DNA of 64,000 nt from Salinimonas marina (GCF_015644725.1 NZ_CP064795.1:1486501-1550500); one strand, 5' to 3'. Positions 1-10,028 are shown, counted from the first letter of the stretch. Numbers and translations: made by a program. Notes: generated from the sequence alone by a model not told the origin.

Positions 1-1351
1 CATACTGAATATCGACATTGTCCACTTTAGGCAAGTTACCTACGCTACCGGCAATGGCGACATAGCATTCGTTTTCGATGGCGCGGGCCTGTGCACAGCG
101 TTGTACCCGTAAGAAACCATTTTTTGTATCGGTCCAAAACGGCACGAACAAAATTTGCATTTCCTGTTCGGCCAGAATACGCGACAGTTCCGGAAATTCA
201 ACATCGTAGCAAATCAGTACCCCAATGCGTCCAAAGTCGGTATCAAAGGTTTTCAAGCTGTCGCCACCTTTCATGATCCAGTCTTTTTTCTCATGCGGCG
301 TGGGGTGCAATTTGTACTGGCTCTCTATGGTGCCGTCTCGCTTGCACACATAGGCGACATTGTACAACTCATCTTCTTCAATTACCGGCATAGAGCCTGC
401 GATGATAGTAATGTTGTACGACACCGCCAAGTGCGAAACCGCGGTCAGAATTTCGTCGGTGTAGGTGGCTAGATGCCAAATTGCATCAATTGACGATGGG
501 TCCGGGCTCAATCCCATCAGTGGTGCATTAAAAAACTCTGGGAACAGGGCCACATCACAGCCATAATCTGACAATGCATCGACAAAATATTCAACTTGCT
601 GAAGCAGTTCTTCAACATTATTGAAGTAGCGCATCTGCCATTGAATTAAGCCTATACGGGCATTCGACTTTTTGGCGCTAATAAGCAGCGGTGTGTTTGG
701 CTCGTAATAAATGTTATGCCACTGCAAGAGGGTGGCATAACCCTTAGAGTCTTCATCCTGCGGCAAATAGGCGGTCATCACCTGCTTCACCTCAAAGCCG
801 TTGGCGAGCTGAAAGGTTAAGATAGGATCGTATATATCTTTTGATTTGACTTGCTCGATATATTCATAGGGTGTCATCAACGAAGAATAATTGGTGTAAT
901 TGGGGATCCGCCCACCGGCCATAATTGACTTTAGGTTGAGATTTCGACACAAATCTTTGCGTGCCTCGTACAACCGTCGACCTAAACGCAGACCCCGGTA
1001 ATTTGGACATACAATAACTTCGACCCCGTAAAGCACATCGCCGTTTGGATCATGCGTGGTCAGGTAGGCATCACCGGTAATTTCATCATAGCTGTGCTTA
1101 TCGCCAAACTGGTCATAATCGACAATGACAGAGATAGCAAACGCAACCACTTTGCCCTTGTCTTCGATACAAATCTGGCCATCGGGAAAGGTGGTTACCT
1201 GGGCTTTAAAATTACGGTAGGGCCAGGCACCGCCCACTTTGGCGTACACCCTGTCCATTAACTCTCTTACATCATTATAGTCATCCAGCCTTAAATTTCT
1301 AAGCTCCAGATGATGTTCGGTATCTTCCACCGAGGTTTGATCCTGACTCAT
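1..1351 (-). CDS. GNAT acetyltransferase-nitrilase fusion protein (3' end outside window)
   Basis: The frame opens with ATG at 1351 and runs off the left edge, giving about 450 residues. Residues ~15-200 read as a GNAT N-acetyltransferase, with an acetyl-CoA-loop-like NYRGLRLGRRLYEAR near 118-132. From ~230 on it is a carbon-nitrogen hydrolase (nitrilase superfamily) with the Glu-Lys-Cys triad visible: E272 in LFPEFF, K347 in YKLHP, C381 in LICYDVEFPE. Such two-domain GNAT/amidohydrolase proteins are a known family in proteobacteria. The substrate is not established here; an omega-amidase-like or N-acyl-amide role is only a guess. The domain assignment is clear. The start is the first ATG of the frame and no strong Shine-Dalgarno site decides it. 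Confidence 0.88.
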   Translation of the reverse strand, partial: MSQDQTSVEDTEHHLELRNLRLDDYNDVRELMDRVYAKVGGAWPYRNFKAQVTTFPDGQICIEDKGKVVAFAISVIVDYDQFGDKHSYDEITGDAYLTTHDPNGDVLYGVEVIVCPNYRGLRLGRRLYEARKDLCRNLNLKSIMAGGRIPNYTNYSSLMTPYEYIEQVKSKDIYDPILTFQLANGFEVKQVMTAYLPQDEDSKGYATLLQWHNIYYEPNTPLLISAKKSNARIGLIQWQMRYFNNVEELLQQVEYFVDALSDYGCDVALFPEFFNAPLMGLSPDPSSIDAIWHLATYTDEILTAVSHLAVSYNITIIAGSMPVIEEDELYNVAYVCKRDGTIESQYKLHPTPHEKKDWIMKGGDSLKTFDTDFGRIGVLICYDVEFPELSRILAEQEMQILFVPFWTDTKNGFLRVQRCAQARAIENECYVAIAGSVGNLPKVDNVDIQY

Positions 1352-1552
1352 ATACTGCCTCTACAATTACAGCTAATAATGCCGTAACAATGAACCACTT
1401 ACATAAGATATCTTATACCCTGCGCGCAGGTATTTGGATTAGGTTTTAGTGTCTTCAGTGTGAATAAAAAAGCGCTGTAAAGTCATTGCCATAAACCAAC
1501 GGATGACGTATAAACTGGCGTTTTGTATTGACTCATTTGCAGGATACCCTAA

Positions 1553-2218
1553 ATGCCTCACAGTAGTATGTCTGACGCGGCATCCACTAACGATCACGCA
1601 TTGTTTGAGCGCATCGCCGTCCAGCTTCAACAGCAGGGTTACAGCATACAGCCAAATGCCTTATCGCCGGTTATGGCAGACGCGCTTTATCAGTATCAAT
1701 GTGCCTTAGGCCAGGATTATTTTGCAGAAGCCGGGATAGGACGCAAACAGAAGTTTCATAAAAACGAGAGCATTCGAACCGACAAGGTTTGCTGGATTGA
1801 TGGATCCAGCGAGACGGGTTCTCAGTGGTTAAACTGGTGTAATGACTTAAAAACCTATCTTAACCGGCGGCTATTTATGGGGCTGTTTTCATTTGAAAGT
1901 CATTTTGCCTATTACCGGCCAGGTGACTTTTACAAACGCCATTATGATGCCTTTAAAGGCGCTTCTAATCGCGTGTTGTCGATGGTGACGTATCTGAATC
2001 CGGACTGGGACCCGGAGCATGGCGGCGAACTGGTTCTGTATCAAAATGACGAAGATACCACCGGAATACGGGTGACGCCGGCACTGGGCACGGTAGTCTT
2101 GTTTTTAAGTGAAGAGTTTCCCCACGAGGTTCGACCGGCGTGCAAAAACCGATTTTCTATTGCTGGCTGGTATCGGGTTAACACCAGTATCGGCAATAAG
2201 ATTGACCCACCAAAATAA
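1553..2218 (+). CDS. 2OG-Fe(II) oxygenase, prolyl 4-hydroxylase-like
   Basis: A 221-residue protein with the double-stranded beta-helix signature of 2-oxoglutarate/Fe(II) dioxygenases. The metal ligands are H130 and D132 (YKRHYDAF) and H191 (FPHEVRPA); R200 is placed to bind the 2-oxoglutarate carboxylate. The stretch RVLSMVTYLNPDW followed by HGGELVLY matches the P4Hc family, so it probably hydroxylates a protein or small molecule. The substrate is unknown. It may start at this ATG or at the second Met (codon 6). It stands alone, and its 3' end lies 7 bp from the end of the convergent histidine kinase gene. Confidence 0.85.
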   Translation: MPHSSMSDAASTNDHALFERIAVQLQQQGYSIQPNALSPVMADALYQYQCALGQDYFAEAGIGRKQKFHKNESIRTDKVCWIDGSSETGSQWLNWCNDLKTYLNRRLFMGLFSFESHFAYYRPGDFYKRHYDAFKGASNRVLSMVTYLNPDWDPEHGGELVLYQNDEDTTGIRVTPALGTVVLFLSEEFPHEVRPACKNRFSIAGWYRVNTSIGNKIDPPK

Positions 2219-2224
2219 GCCGGA

Positions 2225-5200
2225 TTAAGTCGGCGATGCTGATAACAGCTGGATAGCCCTGCTGTAGTCCAACCGGGCCATTGCCTGACATATCTGCTGC
2301 GCTTTTTGCTGGCCGAAATGTCGCTCCAGACATGCTCGATACCGCGCGATATCACTCTGGCGTAAATAACTTCGCTTTTCCAGGCGTGCCCGTAATTCGT
2401 CTAAGTCATCCAAAGGTCGCAATACATAATCGGTCGTTTCTTCGGGCAAATTCGCCAGACAATGTCGAAGGGTTTTAAGCACCACACCGAGCTCATCGGC
2501 TACGATATGAATGTTACCGGGCCGACCCGCCGCCAGTTGTTTTTCAGCGTCGGCGGCCAGTTGCGACAAACGCTCAGCGCCGATGGTCGCGGCCAGACCT
2601 TTAAGTGAATGCATGTAACGCTGATGCTCTGGTTTAGAGTGAAGGTCGGCGACATGGGTTTTTTCGCCAAATTCATAGTTGAAATTCACCAATAATTGCC
2701 GATAGTGGCCGGTATCGCCACCCAGACGCCGAAGCACCCCGGCGATATTAAAACCCGGCAATAACAAACAAAGTTGTTTGCTGGTAGTTTTGCTCTGAGT
2801 TTCGCAAAAGGATGGAGCTACCGCTGGGGCTGATTGAGTGGGAGCCTGAGCCTTGGGTTTTAAATATTTCTTTAAAGTTTCCAACAGCACCTGCCGGTCC
2901 ACTGGCTTGGGTATATGGGCATCCATGCCGGTGTTGATTACCCGTTGTTTGTCTTGATCCAATACCGCTGCAGACATCGCAATAATCGGTATATTGGCCA
3001 GTGCCGGACGTTGCTTCATGGCCAATGTAGTTGAATAGCCATCCATGCCGGGCATTTGCAAGTCCATAAAAATTACATCAAAGGTCTGTTCTTCCACGCA
3101 GCTAAGTGCCTGCTCACCATTGCTCGCCAGTTTTACCGTAAAGCCAAGATGGCTAAGTAATTGCTGTGCCACATATTGGTTGGTGAGGTTGTCTTCCACC
3201 ACCAACGCCCGGCATCCGGCGAATTGGACTTGTTCCTGAGGGGGATCTATTTGTCGCTGCGCACCGAGTTTTGAAACCAGCGACACCATGGCAGATTCTA
3301 GGTCGCTGGGCAGATAAGGAGGGAACACCCATACGGAAGGCTGGTTTAAAATAATGTCGGTGGCAGTGCTATGCGCATATTCAGACGAGCCAATTAACAC
3401 CAGGCCCGAGCGAATGGACATTACCGAGCCGTGGGTGAGCAACTGGTGCATGATAGTGCGTTGTTCGGCAGGCGTAGAGCTACTTAGATCGACAAGCAAT
3501 ATGTCACATTCAGGTGCTTTAGCGTGGAAAAAATCGCTCAGGCTTTGCTGAAACACAATTTCTGTGTTCAGCATTTCGCAATAATGATAGGTACGACCAT
3601 AGGAAGACGCCTTGGTCACAATGCCGGTTTGTAATTTACTGACTCCGCTGGGGGGCACAGAATGCTCGGGTAGGCGTAATGGCAATGAAAAGCAAAACCG
3701 GCTGCCAGAAGCCGGCGTGCTGATGCTGTTTAACTGTCCATTTAACAGTTCCGCAAGTTTTCTGGAAATAGATAATCCTAGTCCGCTGCCACCATAGCGC
3801 CGGCAAATAGAGTTATCTGCCTGGGAAAACGCAGCAAATAAGGTAGCTAGCTGCTCTTTCTCCATACCGATGCCGGTATCGATAACCTTAAATTGCAAAC
3901 TTTGGCCTTGTTGCTCTTTTTGACAATGCACCTGCAGGCATACGCTTCCGGATTCGGTAAACTTGATGGCATTGCCTACAAGGTTGGAAATGATTTGCTT
4001 TATGCGCATGGCATCACTGACTACCCATCGTGGACAGTCTGGCTTAAGATCGCAAAGTAGCTGCAGTTTTTTTTCGCCGGCACTGACGCTAAAAAGGTGC
4101 AGAACCTCAGACAGCAGAGTATAAAGATCGAAGGTTTCAAAGGTGATCCTAAGTTTTCCCGCCTCCAGTTTTGAATAGTCCAGAATATCGTTCAAAATGC
4201 CCAGAAGCGATTGTGAAGACTGCTGCACTTTTGACAAATATTCTCGTTGTGTGGTGCCCAGCTCCATCTGCAATACCATGTCGGTAAGCGCCAGAACGGC
4301 ATTCATAGGCGTTCTGATCTCGTGACTCATATTGGCCAGAAATTCGGTTTTGGTTTGATTAGCCTGTTCGGCCTCTTCTTTGGCCCGTACCAGGTTATTC
4401 TGCAAGCGGTGCAGATGAGTAATATCCAGGTGACTTCCCATGATGTGCTGTATAGTTTGTTCCGGGGTAAAGCTAAGAATCGAATACTGCCCCATTAGCC
4501 AAACCCATTTTTGTTTTGCGTGAAAAAATCTGAATTGAATCGGGCTGTGAGTAATCTCGCTGCCAGGGTGCAGCATCAAAAGCCGGAAGTGGCGCATTAC
4601 TTTTTTACGGTCTTCTTTGTGCACCAGGCGCCATAATGCCAACGGTCCCTTTTGCATCGCTGAAAGATTGCTGTAACCGGTAATTTTTTCGAACCGGTCA
4701 TTAATAAAAAAAGGCTGCTGGTGCACTGCGTCAAAAACAAATACGCCGGCTATAGAAGCATTAAATGCCTGTTTTAATGCACCATATTCAATATCGCATG
4801 GCCCACTTTGCGGCGTAAGTGTCACGCTATGAAAGTGCAGCAACAAGTGATGGCCTGATACCCGACGCACCGAGATGGTTACCGCGGCGGACAGAGTGAA
4901 AACATGCTCAGTTTTGGTACTTTGTGCGCATTGTTGCAAAAAGTGGTGCAGGGTGGTCTGAAACACCAGGGCCTGGTCAGCCGGATTAATCCAGTACCAG
5001 TCGGGATAATCAGCGAATAGTCTGGTGGTGGGTGTGCTCTGCCAGCAGGAGGTAAACTTTTCTTCGCTATAGGCGATTAGCCAGACCGGTAAGGTCTGAT
5101 AAAGCAGACTGTCAGCTGAACCAGAAGACAGCGGTATGGCGCCCCGGTCAAGAGGGAGGTCCGGCGCACGGTAAGCTACTGACGGATCAAAAATAGGTGT

Positions 5201-5491
5201 TGAAGATTGCGTCATGGCCGGTTTGCATCTATAAACTGTATACACGGTATACGCCGCTGCGATAGCACAGGATACCAGTGTCAACAAAATAATAGACTCG
5301 GGAAGCAGCCATTCGTTGGTTACCTGATTCAGGCGTTCCAGACCTGCAGCCGTTACCACAATAATAGCAATAAGTAGGATAAACTGGTGTTGCTTCGCAT
5401 CAACCTGATTGCGTAAGTAATTAATTAGCAAGGAAATACTAAAGTACGTCAGCACTACGAGAAAATCTATTGAAACCAGTGCCTCACTCAT
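2225..5491 (-). CDS. hybrid sensor histidine kinase with PAS, receiver and HPt domains
   Basis: A 1088-residue phosphorelay kinase. There are about two N-terminal membrane segments (~8-25 and ~37-85), a PAS-like region ~240-360, and HisKA with the phospho-acceptor H390 in NMSHEIRTP. HATPase_c carries the N box near N507 and glycine boxes DTGIGM and GGSGLGLSI. A second region ~620-740 looks like a receiver but lacks the usual motif spacing. A canonical receiver follows at ~760-875 with phospho-acceptor D810 (FMDLQMPGMDGY). The C-terminus is an HPt domain with H961 (HSLKGLAATIGAERL). The architecture resembles BarA/ArcB-type tripartite kinases. It is divergent from the receiver-GGDEF gene 160 bp away, which suggests a shared signalling role. 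The input signal is unknown. Confidence 0.93.
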   Translation of the reverse strand: MSEALVSIDFLVVLTYFSISLLINYLRNQVDAKQHQFILLIAIIVVTAAGLERLNQVTNEWLLPESIILLTLVSCAIAAAYTVYTVYRCKPAMTQSSTPIFDPSVAYRAPDLPLDRGAIPLSSGSADSLLYQTLPVWLIAYSEEKFTSCWQSTPTTRLFADYPDWYWINPADQALVFQTTLHHFLQQCAQSTKTEHVFTLSAAVTISVRRVSGHHLLLHFHSVTLTPQSGPCDIEYGALKQAFNASIAGVFVFDAVHQQPFFINDRFEKITGYSNLSAMQKGPLALWRLVHKEDRKKVMRHFRLLMLHPGSEITHSPIQFRFFHAKQKWVWLMGQYSILSFTPEQTIQHIMGSHLDITHLHRLQNNLVRAKEEAEQANQTKTEFLANMSHEIRTPMNAVLALTDMVLQMELGTTQREYLSKVQQSSQSLLGILNDILDYSKLEAGKLRITFETFDLYTLLSEVLHLFSVSAGEKKLQLLCDLKPDCPRWVVSDAMRIKQIISNLVGNAIKFTESGSVCLQVHCQKEQQGQSLQFKVIDTGIGMEKEQLATLFAAFSQADNSICRRYGGSGLGLSISRKLAELLNGQLNSISTPASGSRFCFSLPLRLPEHSVPPSGVSKLQTGIVTKASSYGRTYHYCEMLNTEIVFQQSLSDFFHAKAPECDILLVDLSSSTPAEQRTIMHQLLTHGSVMSIRSGLVLIGSSEYAHSTATDIILNQPSVWVFPPYLPSDLESAMVSLVSKLGAQRQIDPPQEQVQFAGCRALVVEDNLTNQYVAQQLLSHLGFTVKLASNGEQALSCVEEQTFDVIFMDLQMPGMDGYSTTLAMKQRPALANIPIIAMSAAVLDQDKQRVINTGMDAHIPKPVDRQVLLETLKKYLKPKAQAPTQSAPAVAPSFCETQSKTTSKQLCLLLPGFNIAGVLRRLGGDTGHYRQLLVNFNYEFGEKTHVADLHSKPEHQRYMHSLKGLAATIGAERLSQLAADAEKQLAAGRPGNIHIVADELGVVLKTLRHCLANLPEETTDYVLRPLDDLDELRARLEKRSYLRQSDIARYRACLERHFGQQKAQQICQAMARLDYSRAIQLLSASPT

Positions 5492-5652
5492 TGGTGCTCC
5501 TGTTGCTCAGATGGCCAGGCATCGATTGTAGTCGAGGTGGGGGTATAGCAAATGACGCCATAGCGGGCAATCTGCAATGAACTTGTTTGTATCAAGAATA
5601 GATCGAAAATCAGGATTGTGCATACTTTAGTCTAATATTAGTAGGATGCTAT

Positions 5653-6590
5653 ATGTCGTCTCGGGCCAGAGCGAAAGTATTAATTATTGATGATGATGTG
5701 ATGTCGGTTCAGCGGGTCGCTGAAGCTTTATCCCCATGTATGATGTATTTGTCAGTACCACCGGGCAACAAGGGTTGGAACAGGCACAGGCACTCAGTCC
5801 TGAACTGATATTGCTGGATGTGGTGATGCCGGGTCTCAGCGGCTTTGATGTCTGTCGACAATTAAAACAAAATGACCACACCCAGCCGATCCCCATTATA
5901 TTTGTCACCGCGCAGGATACCGTCAATCAGCAAACCGAAGGGTTTGAACTGGGGGCGGTAGATTACATAACCAAACCCATTGAAGAAGCAATTTTAAAGG
6001 CCAGAGTCCAAACGCATACCCGTTTGTATCAACAAACCTTGCAGCTTGAATCCTTAGCGGCCACCGACCCGCTCACGGGGTTGGCGAACCGTCGGCGGTT
6101 TGATGAAACCATGCTCTCAGAAATTGATCATTGTCATCGTGAGCAAGCCTGCCTGTCATTGCTGATTATCGATATTGATGATTTCAAAGCATATAACGAC
6201 GGCTATGGCCACGGCAAAGGGGATGACTGTCTGGTTCATGTGGCCCGCAACCTTGAAGCTTGCGTGCGCCGCGCGACCGATTTGGTAAGCCGACTGGGAG
6301 GCGAAGAGTTTGGTATTATCTTAACCGGTACCGATCAAAGCGGGGCACAAGCCGTTGCCACCCAGATTCTGGAAATATTCAACAAACAACGCTATGTGCA
6401 TGATTATGCGTCGCAGCATAACTATTTAACCGTCAGTATCGGCATCGTCACTACAGCATTTAGTCAAATTACCGATTACATGCCAGATGAACGTATTCTG
6501 GTGGATTGCGCGGATGCCGCCTTGTATCGGGCGAAACGCAACGGGCGAAACCGGTACGCATGTAGTATATGGCCAGAAGACCAGGGTTAG
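5653..6590 (+). CDS. receiver-GGDEF diguanylate cyclase, split by a -1 frameshift near codon 28
   Basis: The body (frame of 5736-6590, 284 aa) contains the rest of a receiver domain (phospho-acceptor in LLDVVMPGLSG, conserved Lys in ITKP). A full GGDEF domain follows, with active-site GGEEF and an RxxD motif (RATD) five residues upstream, the position of the c-di-GMP inhibitory I-site in PleD-like cyclases. The first receiver strand (KVLIIDDD with the acidic pocket) lies in another frame from ATG 5653. Adding one C to the C4 run at 5732-5735 restores one continuous protein. This is either a sequencing miscall or a real slip in a short homopolymer. ATG 5736 has no ribosome site and would give a receiver without its acidic pocket. 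Predicted to make c-di-GMP under phosphorelay control. Confidence 0.88.
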
Positions 6591-6731
6591 CCTGCGCTGC
6601 CGCTTGGCTTTCACTTTTTACCGTGGCAACATTGGTTGCAGCCCAGCAAAAATTCAGCTTGTTGTGTTGCACCTGAACGCCCGCCGGTATTGAATTGGCC
6701 TGTAATATAATCTCACAGTGAAGTGTTTTTA

Positions 6732-8438
6732 ATGGAAAAATTTCCTCCGCCAAAGCCAGTCAACGAGCTTAGCGTATTAATTATTGATAATCAGGGCTTG
6801 GTTCACGATCAGGTATCGTCAGCCTTCAAGGAAGTAGGGATAACCCGGATCAGTAATGCTTTAAATGCATACCATGCCTTACGGTTATGCGAAAAGTCGG
6901 TTTACGACTTTGTGCTTATCGCATTCAATATCAGTCATGATAAAGACGGCTTTCATCTGTTCGAAGAGCTGAAACACCACCAGTTCATATCCGAACAAAC
7001 CACAGTGATTTTTTTAAGCGCAGAAACCAGTCCGGAGCTGGTGAATTGCATAATGGAAATGCAGCCTGACGACTTTTGGGTTAAGCCTTTAAACCGGAAG
7101 CATATCGAAGATCGTCTGATTCACCTCATCGCCATTCGTAGCAAACTGCATAAGCTACTGCATTGCCTGCATCATCACGATTACTCTACCGCAATTTATT
7201 ATGCGCAACGACAGCTCAACGATCCCAACGTGTTGGAATTTCACCCGCGGTTGCGGCGGATAATCGGTGAGTGTTTGATGCAGCTGCGCGAGTATAGTGA
7301 AGCTGAAGCGTATTATCTCAATTTGCTTAAACAGTCTGATCACCCCTGGATGCATGTCGGGCTGGTTAAGGCGCTGTTAAAACAAAACAATCTGGAGACC
7401 GCGGAGCCACTTATTGAAGATTTGCTTGGCCGGCGCGATACTCAGTTTCAGACGCTGGACCTGCTGGCGCAGTATCACCTGGAAAAAGAACAGTATGAAC
7501 AGGCTTACGAACACGTAAAGCAAGCCAGTTTGCTGGCGCCCCGTAATATCGAACGCAACAAACGGTTATGGGATTTGGCCCGCCTCAATCATGATAAAAC
7601 TGGTCAGCTTAGCGCGGTGCAGAATATGGCCCGTTATGCCCGTAATTCTATTCATGATTCACCGGAGCTGACGTTAAATGTCATCAGGGCGACGCTGGAT
7701 TTGGCCTGTGGTCTTAGTCAGCCAGAAGCAGACAAGTGGTTGCTAAAAGTAGACCAGGAGCTTGAACGGTTAGGCCGTAATGCCACTTTGGAAAGTCAGC
7801 TGGAAGCGCCGTTATCCGTGATCCGCGCCCGCATGTTGTGTCTGCAAAAAAATAAACAGGGTGCAGAAGCCATCATGAAACAAAAAAAGCCGGAGCTGGT
7901 CGGCGAGTCGATGGAAGATAACCTGGATAAAATGAAAGCCTTTCACGAGCTGGGCATGAAAGAACACTGTTTGGCGCTGCTCGATAAATTACGTGCAAAA
8001 ATTGAAGGGGATACTTTTTCCAGTCAGGTGGTTGATGAATATCTTAAGCAGGAAGAAATTGAGCGCCGGGAAATCAGTTTTACCACCAAAGAGCTTAAAG
8101 AGATGGCAGCGGTGAATTACAAAGAAAATCGTATGCTGCCAGCTTTTAACAATCTGCAACAGGCCCTGACCCTGTCTCCTGAAAATCGACAGATTGCCTT
8201 TAGCCTGTTGAAAGTGTTGGTACAGTTGCGAAAAAAAGAGCCTTTAAATGACGCCCAGACGCAAGCGCTGGACCGGGCCAGCCGGTTACTATGGCAAGAG
8301 CATCTTCCCGCCAGTCAGGTAGAAAAGCGGGATGAATACTTTGCGCTATTACAGGTGGATACCGCGGCGCTTGAACATCAGCTCGATGACGCTGAAGGCT
8401 TAGCGGCGGGTGCGCTTAATGCTCTGACAAACGCCTGA
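6732..8438 (+). CDS. pseudo-receiver/TPR protein
   Basis: About 568 residues from ATG 6732; an in-frame GTG at 6723 is the alternative start. Residues ~12-130 fold like a response-regulator receiver. The strand that should end in the phospho-accepting Asp reads DFVLIAFNIS, so Ala occupies that site, and the acidic pocket is D-N instead of D-D. The conserved Lys remains (FWVKP). The rest is helical with tetratricopeptide-like repeats (~150-300 and ~430-520). Receiver-TPR proteins are known in Vibrio/Shewanella/Alteromonas, usually with Asp present. It sits 130 bp after the GGDEF gene on the same strand and probably works as a scaffold in that signalling cluster. Its 3' end overlaps the convergent DUF2252 gene by 61 bp. 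Confidence 0.8.
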   Translation: MEKFPPPKPVNELSVLIIDNQGLVHDQVSSAFKEVGITRISNALNAYHALRLCEKSVYDFVLIAFNISHDKDGFHLFEELKHHQFISEQTTVIFLSAETSPELVNCIMEMQPDDFWVKPLNRKHIEDRLIHLIAIRSKLHKLLHCLHHHDYSTAIYYAQRQLNDPNVLEFHPRLRRIIGECLMQLREYSEAEAYYLNLLKQSDHPWMHVGLVKALLKQNNLETAEPLIEDLLGRRDTQFQTLDLLAQYHLEKEQYEQAYEHVKQASLLAPRNIERNKRLWDLARLNHDKTGQLSAVQNMARYARNSIHDSPELTLNVIRATLDLACGLSQPEADKWLLKVDQELERLGRNATLESQLEAPLSVIRARMLCLQKNKQGAEAIMKQKKPELVGESMEDNLDKMKAFHELGMKEHCLALLDKLRAKIEGDTFSSQVVDEYLKQEEIERREISFTTKELKEMAAVNYKENRMLPAFNNLQQALTLSPENRQIAFSLLKVLVQLRKKEPLNDAQTQALDRASRLLWQEHLPASQVEKRDEYFALLQVDTAALEHQLDDAEGLAAGALNALTNA

Positions 8439-9751
8439 TAATCACGGGTAACCTGCGCCGCATACTCCCAGGCGCTGGGGACCAGGATATCCTGCTGACC
8501 ACTAACATGTTCAAGTACCGCCTGTTCGAATCTGGTAGAGCGGCGGTCGCCCCGGGCATGCGCCAGTGCCAATGCCTGGCCACACCACTGAGCATAATCG
8601 CTAAAGCCGCCTTTGACACTTTTATTGCCAATGGTTACATCTTCAGGATCAATGCCCACCCGGGCATGATGACGTGAGCGAATAAGGTAGTGCTGTTTTT
8701 GCCAGTATACCTCATCGAGTAACAAGTCCGGTTTACGCTGCATTTTACGCTGACAGCGGGCGGTCAGGTGCGCCGGGTTCAGGCGGTTTACCGGTGACAA
8801 CTGTTCAAAATACGCCAACGGTGCGGCTTCTCGCTGCTGTTTTACCTCAACAATATGACAGCGGGAAAAGCTGGAAGGGGTATGTGGTTTGGGCGGCCCC
8901 ACCAAAAAGTAATAGCGATCCATATTTACCGAGCCGGTACCGGCGTTATTGCGCTGCACAATATCAAGAATTTCATCATCCATATACGGGGCAAACGCGG
9001 TTTCCAGTTCCTGATAATAATGGCTGGCCAGCGGCGTAAATTTTTCGGTTTTACACAGAAAGCGCAAACCCTCTTCGCTCATATAAATCGCCTTGGCCAG
9101 CGCGCTTTTGCTGGTGAATTCACGGCCGCCCGCCGCCCGTCGACAGGCTTTGTCATAATGTTTGGTAAGGCGGGTCCCCGGGCCGATACTTTCGATGGCG
9201 GTATTAATTTTTAAGGGATCTTCGAACAGTTGCTGGCAAGAGGCCACATACTGTTGCACAAAGCCTTGCATAGCCTCGGTAATATCTTCGTCGCTGACCA
9301 CGGGCTTGGTAGTACCGGTTTTATCATGCAAAAAACGGCCTGCCTTGATGCCTTGTGCGTAGCGACCGGCCAGCACCAGGGAGCTTAAAAACCGCATAAT
9401 GTCCCAGCCGGCAAAGCCTACACAGGCATCATCAAAATCATTGGGGGCGAAAATTACGGTATCGCCATGAGACCCTTCTTCAGTAATAAAACCAAAGTTT
9501 GATAAATGGCAATCGCCAATTACACAGGTTAAAGGTAGCGATGTCAGACAGTCGGGCAGGCGCTGATAGCCAGCATTTAAATCGGCATAAAAGAGCTGCG
9601 CCGTACCGCGGTAAAAGGCAAAGGGGTTGTCGGCCATTTTTGCGTGCTTACCCAGCAGCGGGTCAGGAGGACAGCCGTCAATCCTGTTAATTTGCTGGGC
9701 CACAAAACTTTCTCTGGGGTCGGCGGTGGCGTTCTCACACGTTGTGTTCAT
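8378..9751 (-). CDS. DUF2252 family protein
   Basis: A 457-residue protein of the DUF2252 family, recognised from RESFVAQQINR, the K-M-x-x-N-PFAFYRGTAQLF block and the GDCHLSNFGF block. The last resembles the catalytic loop of kinase-like phosphotransferase folds. Biochemical function is not established for the family. The start at 9751 (MNTTCEN) is chosen because AAGGA lies about 8-10 bases upstream. The same frame is open to an ATG at 9880, but that one has no ribosome site and the extra 43 residues are not family-like. It overlaps the end of the TPR gene tail to tail. Confidence 0.85.
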   Translation of the reverse strand: MNTTCENATADPRESFVAQQINRIDGCPPDPLLGKHAKMADNPFAFYRGTAQLFYADLNAGYQRLPDCLTSLPLTCVIGDCHLSNFGFITEEGSHGDTVIFAPNDFDDACVGFAGWDIMRFLSSLVLAGRYAQGIKAGRFLHDKTGTTKPVVSDEDITEAMQGFVQQYVASCQQLFEDPLKINTAIESIGPGTRLTKHYDKACRRAAGGREFTSKSALAKAIYMSEEGLRFLCKTEKFTPLASHYYQELETAFAPYMDDEILDIVQRNNAGTGSVNMDRYYFLVGPPKPHTPSSFSRCHIVEVKQQREAAPLAYFEQLSPVNRLNPAHLTARCQRKMQRKPDLLLDEVYWQKQHYLIRSRHHARVGIDPEDVTIGNKSVKGGFSDYAQWCGQALALAHARGDRRSTRFEQAVLEHVSGQQDILVPSAWEYAAQVTRDYQAFVRALSAPAAKPSASSS

Positions 9752-10028
9752 GGATGATTTATTCCTTAGTCTTGCAACTTGAGATAAAATTTGGCAGGCT
9801 TGCTTATTCAATAAATCCGCAGCAAAAAATTTTTTTAATCGCAAAAACTGATTTAATTGTTCAACATTACCAATTATCATTGTGATTCGTCGTTCGCTAT
9901 TCTTATAACCAGTCGAACGGGGCGCGGATTAAAGCAAACCGACAATTTCATTAATTCGTACACTTTGTGACTTTTTACTCTTTTGCGTAAAAGCTCACAA
10001 ACTAAATTAACTCTCAAGGAGATTAAAC

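Noticed and set aside
8794..9362. Several plus-strand frames opposite the DUF2252 gene
   Set aside because: They are shadows of a clear coding frame on the other strand; no ribosome sites.
9890..10028. OxyR-binding site before ahpC
   Set aside because: The leader is AT-rich but I could not find the four spaced ATAG-like elements; expected from biology, not seen.
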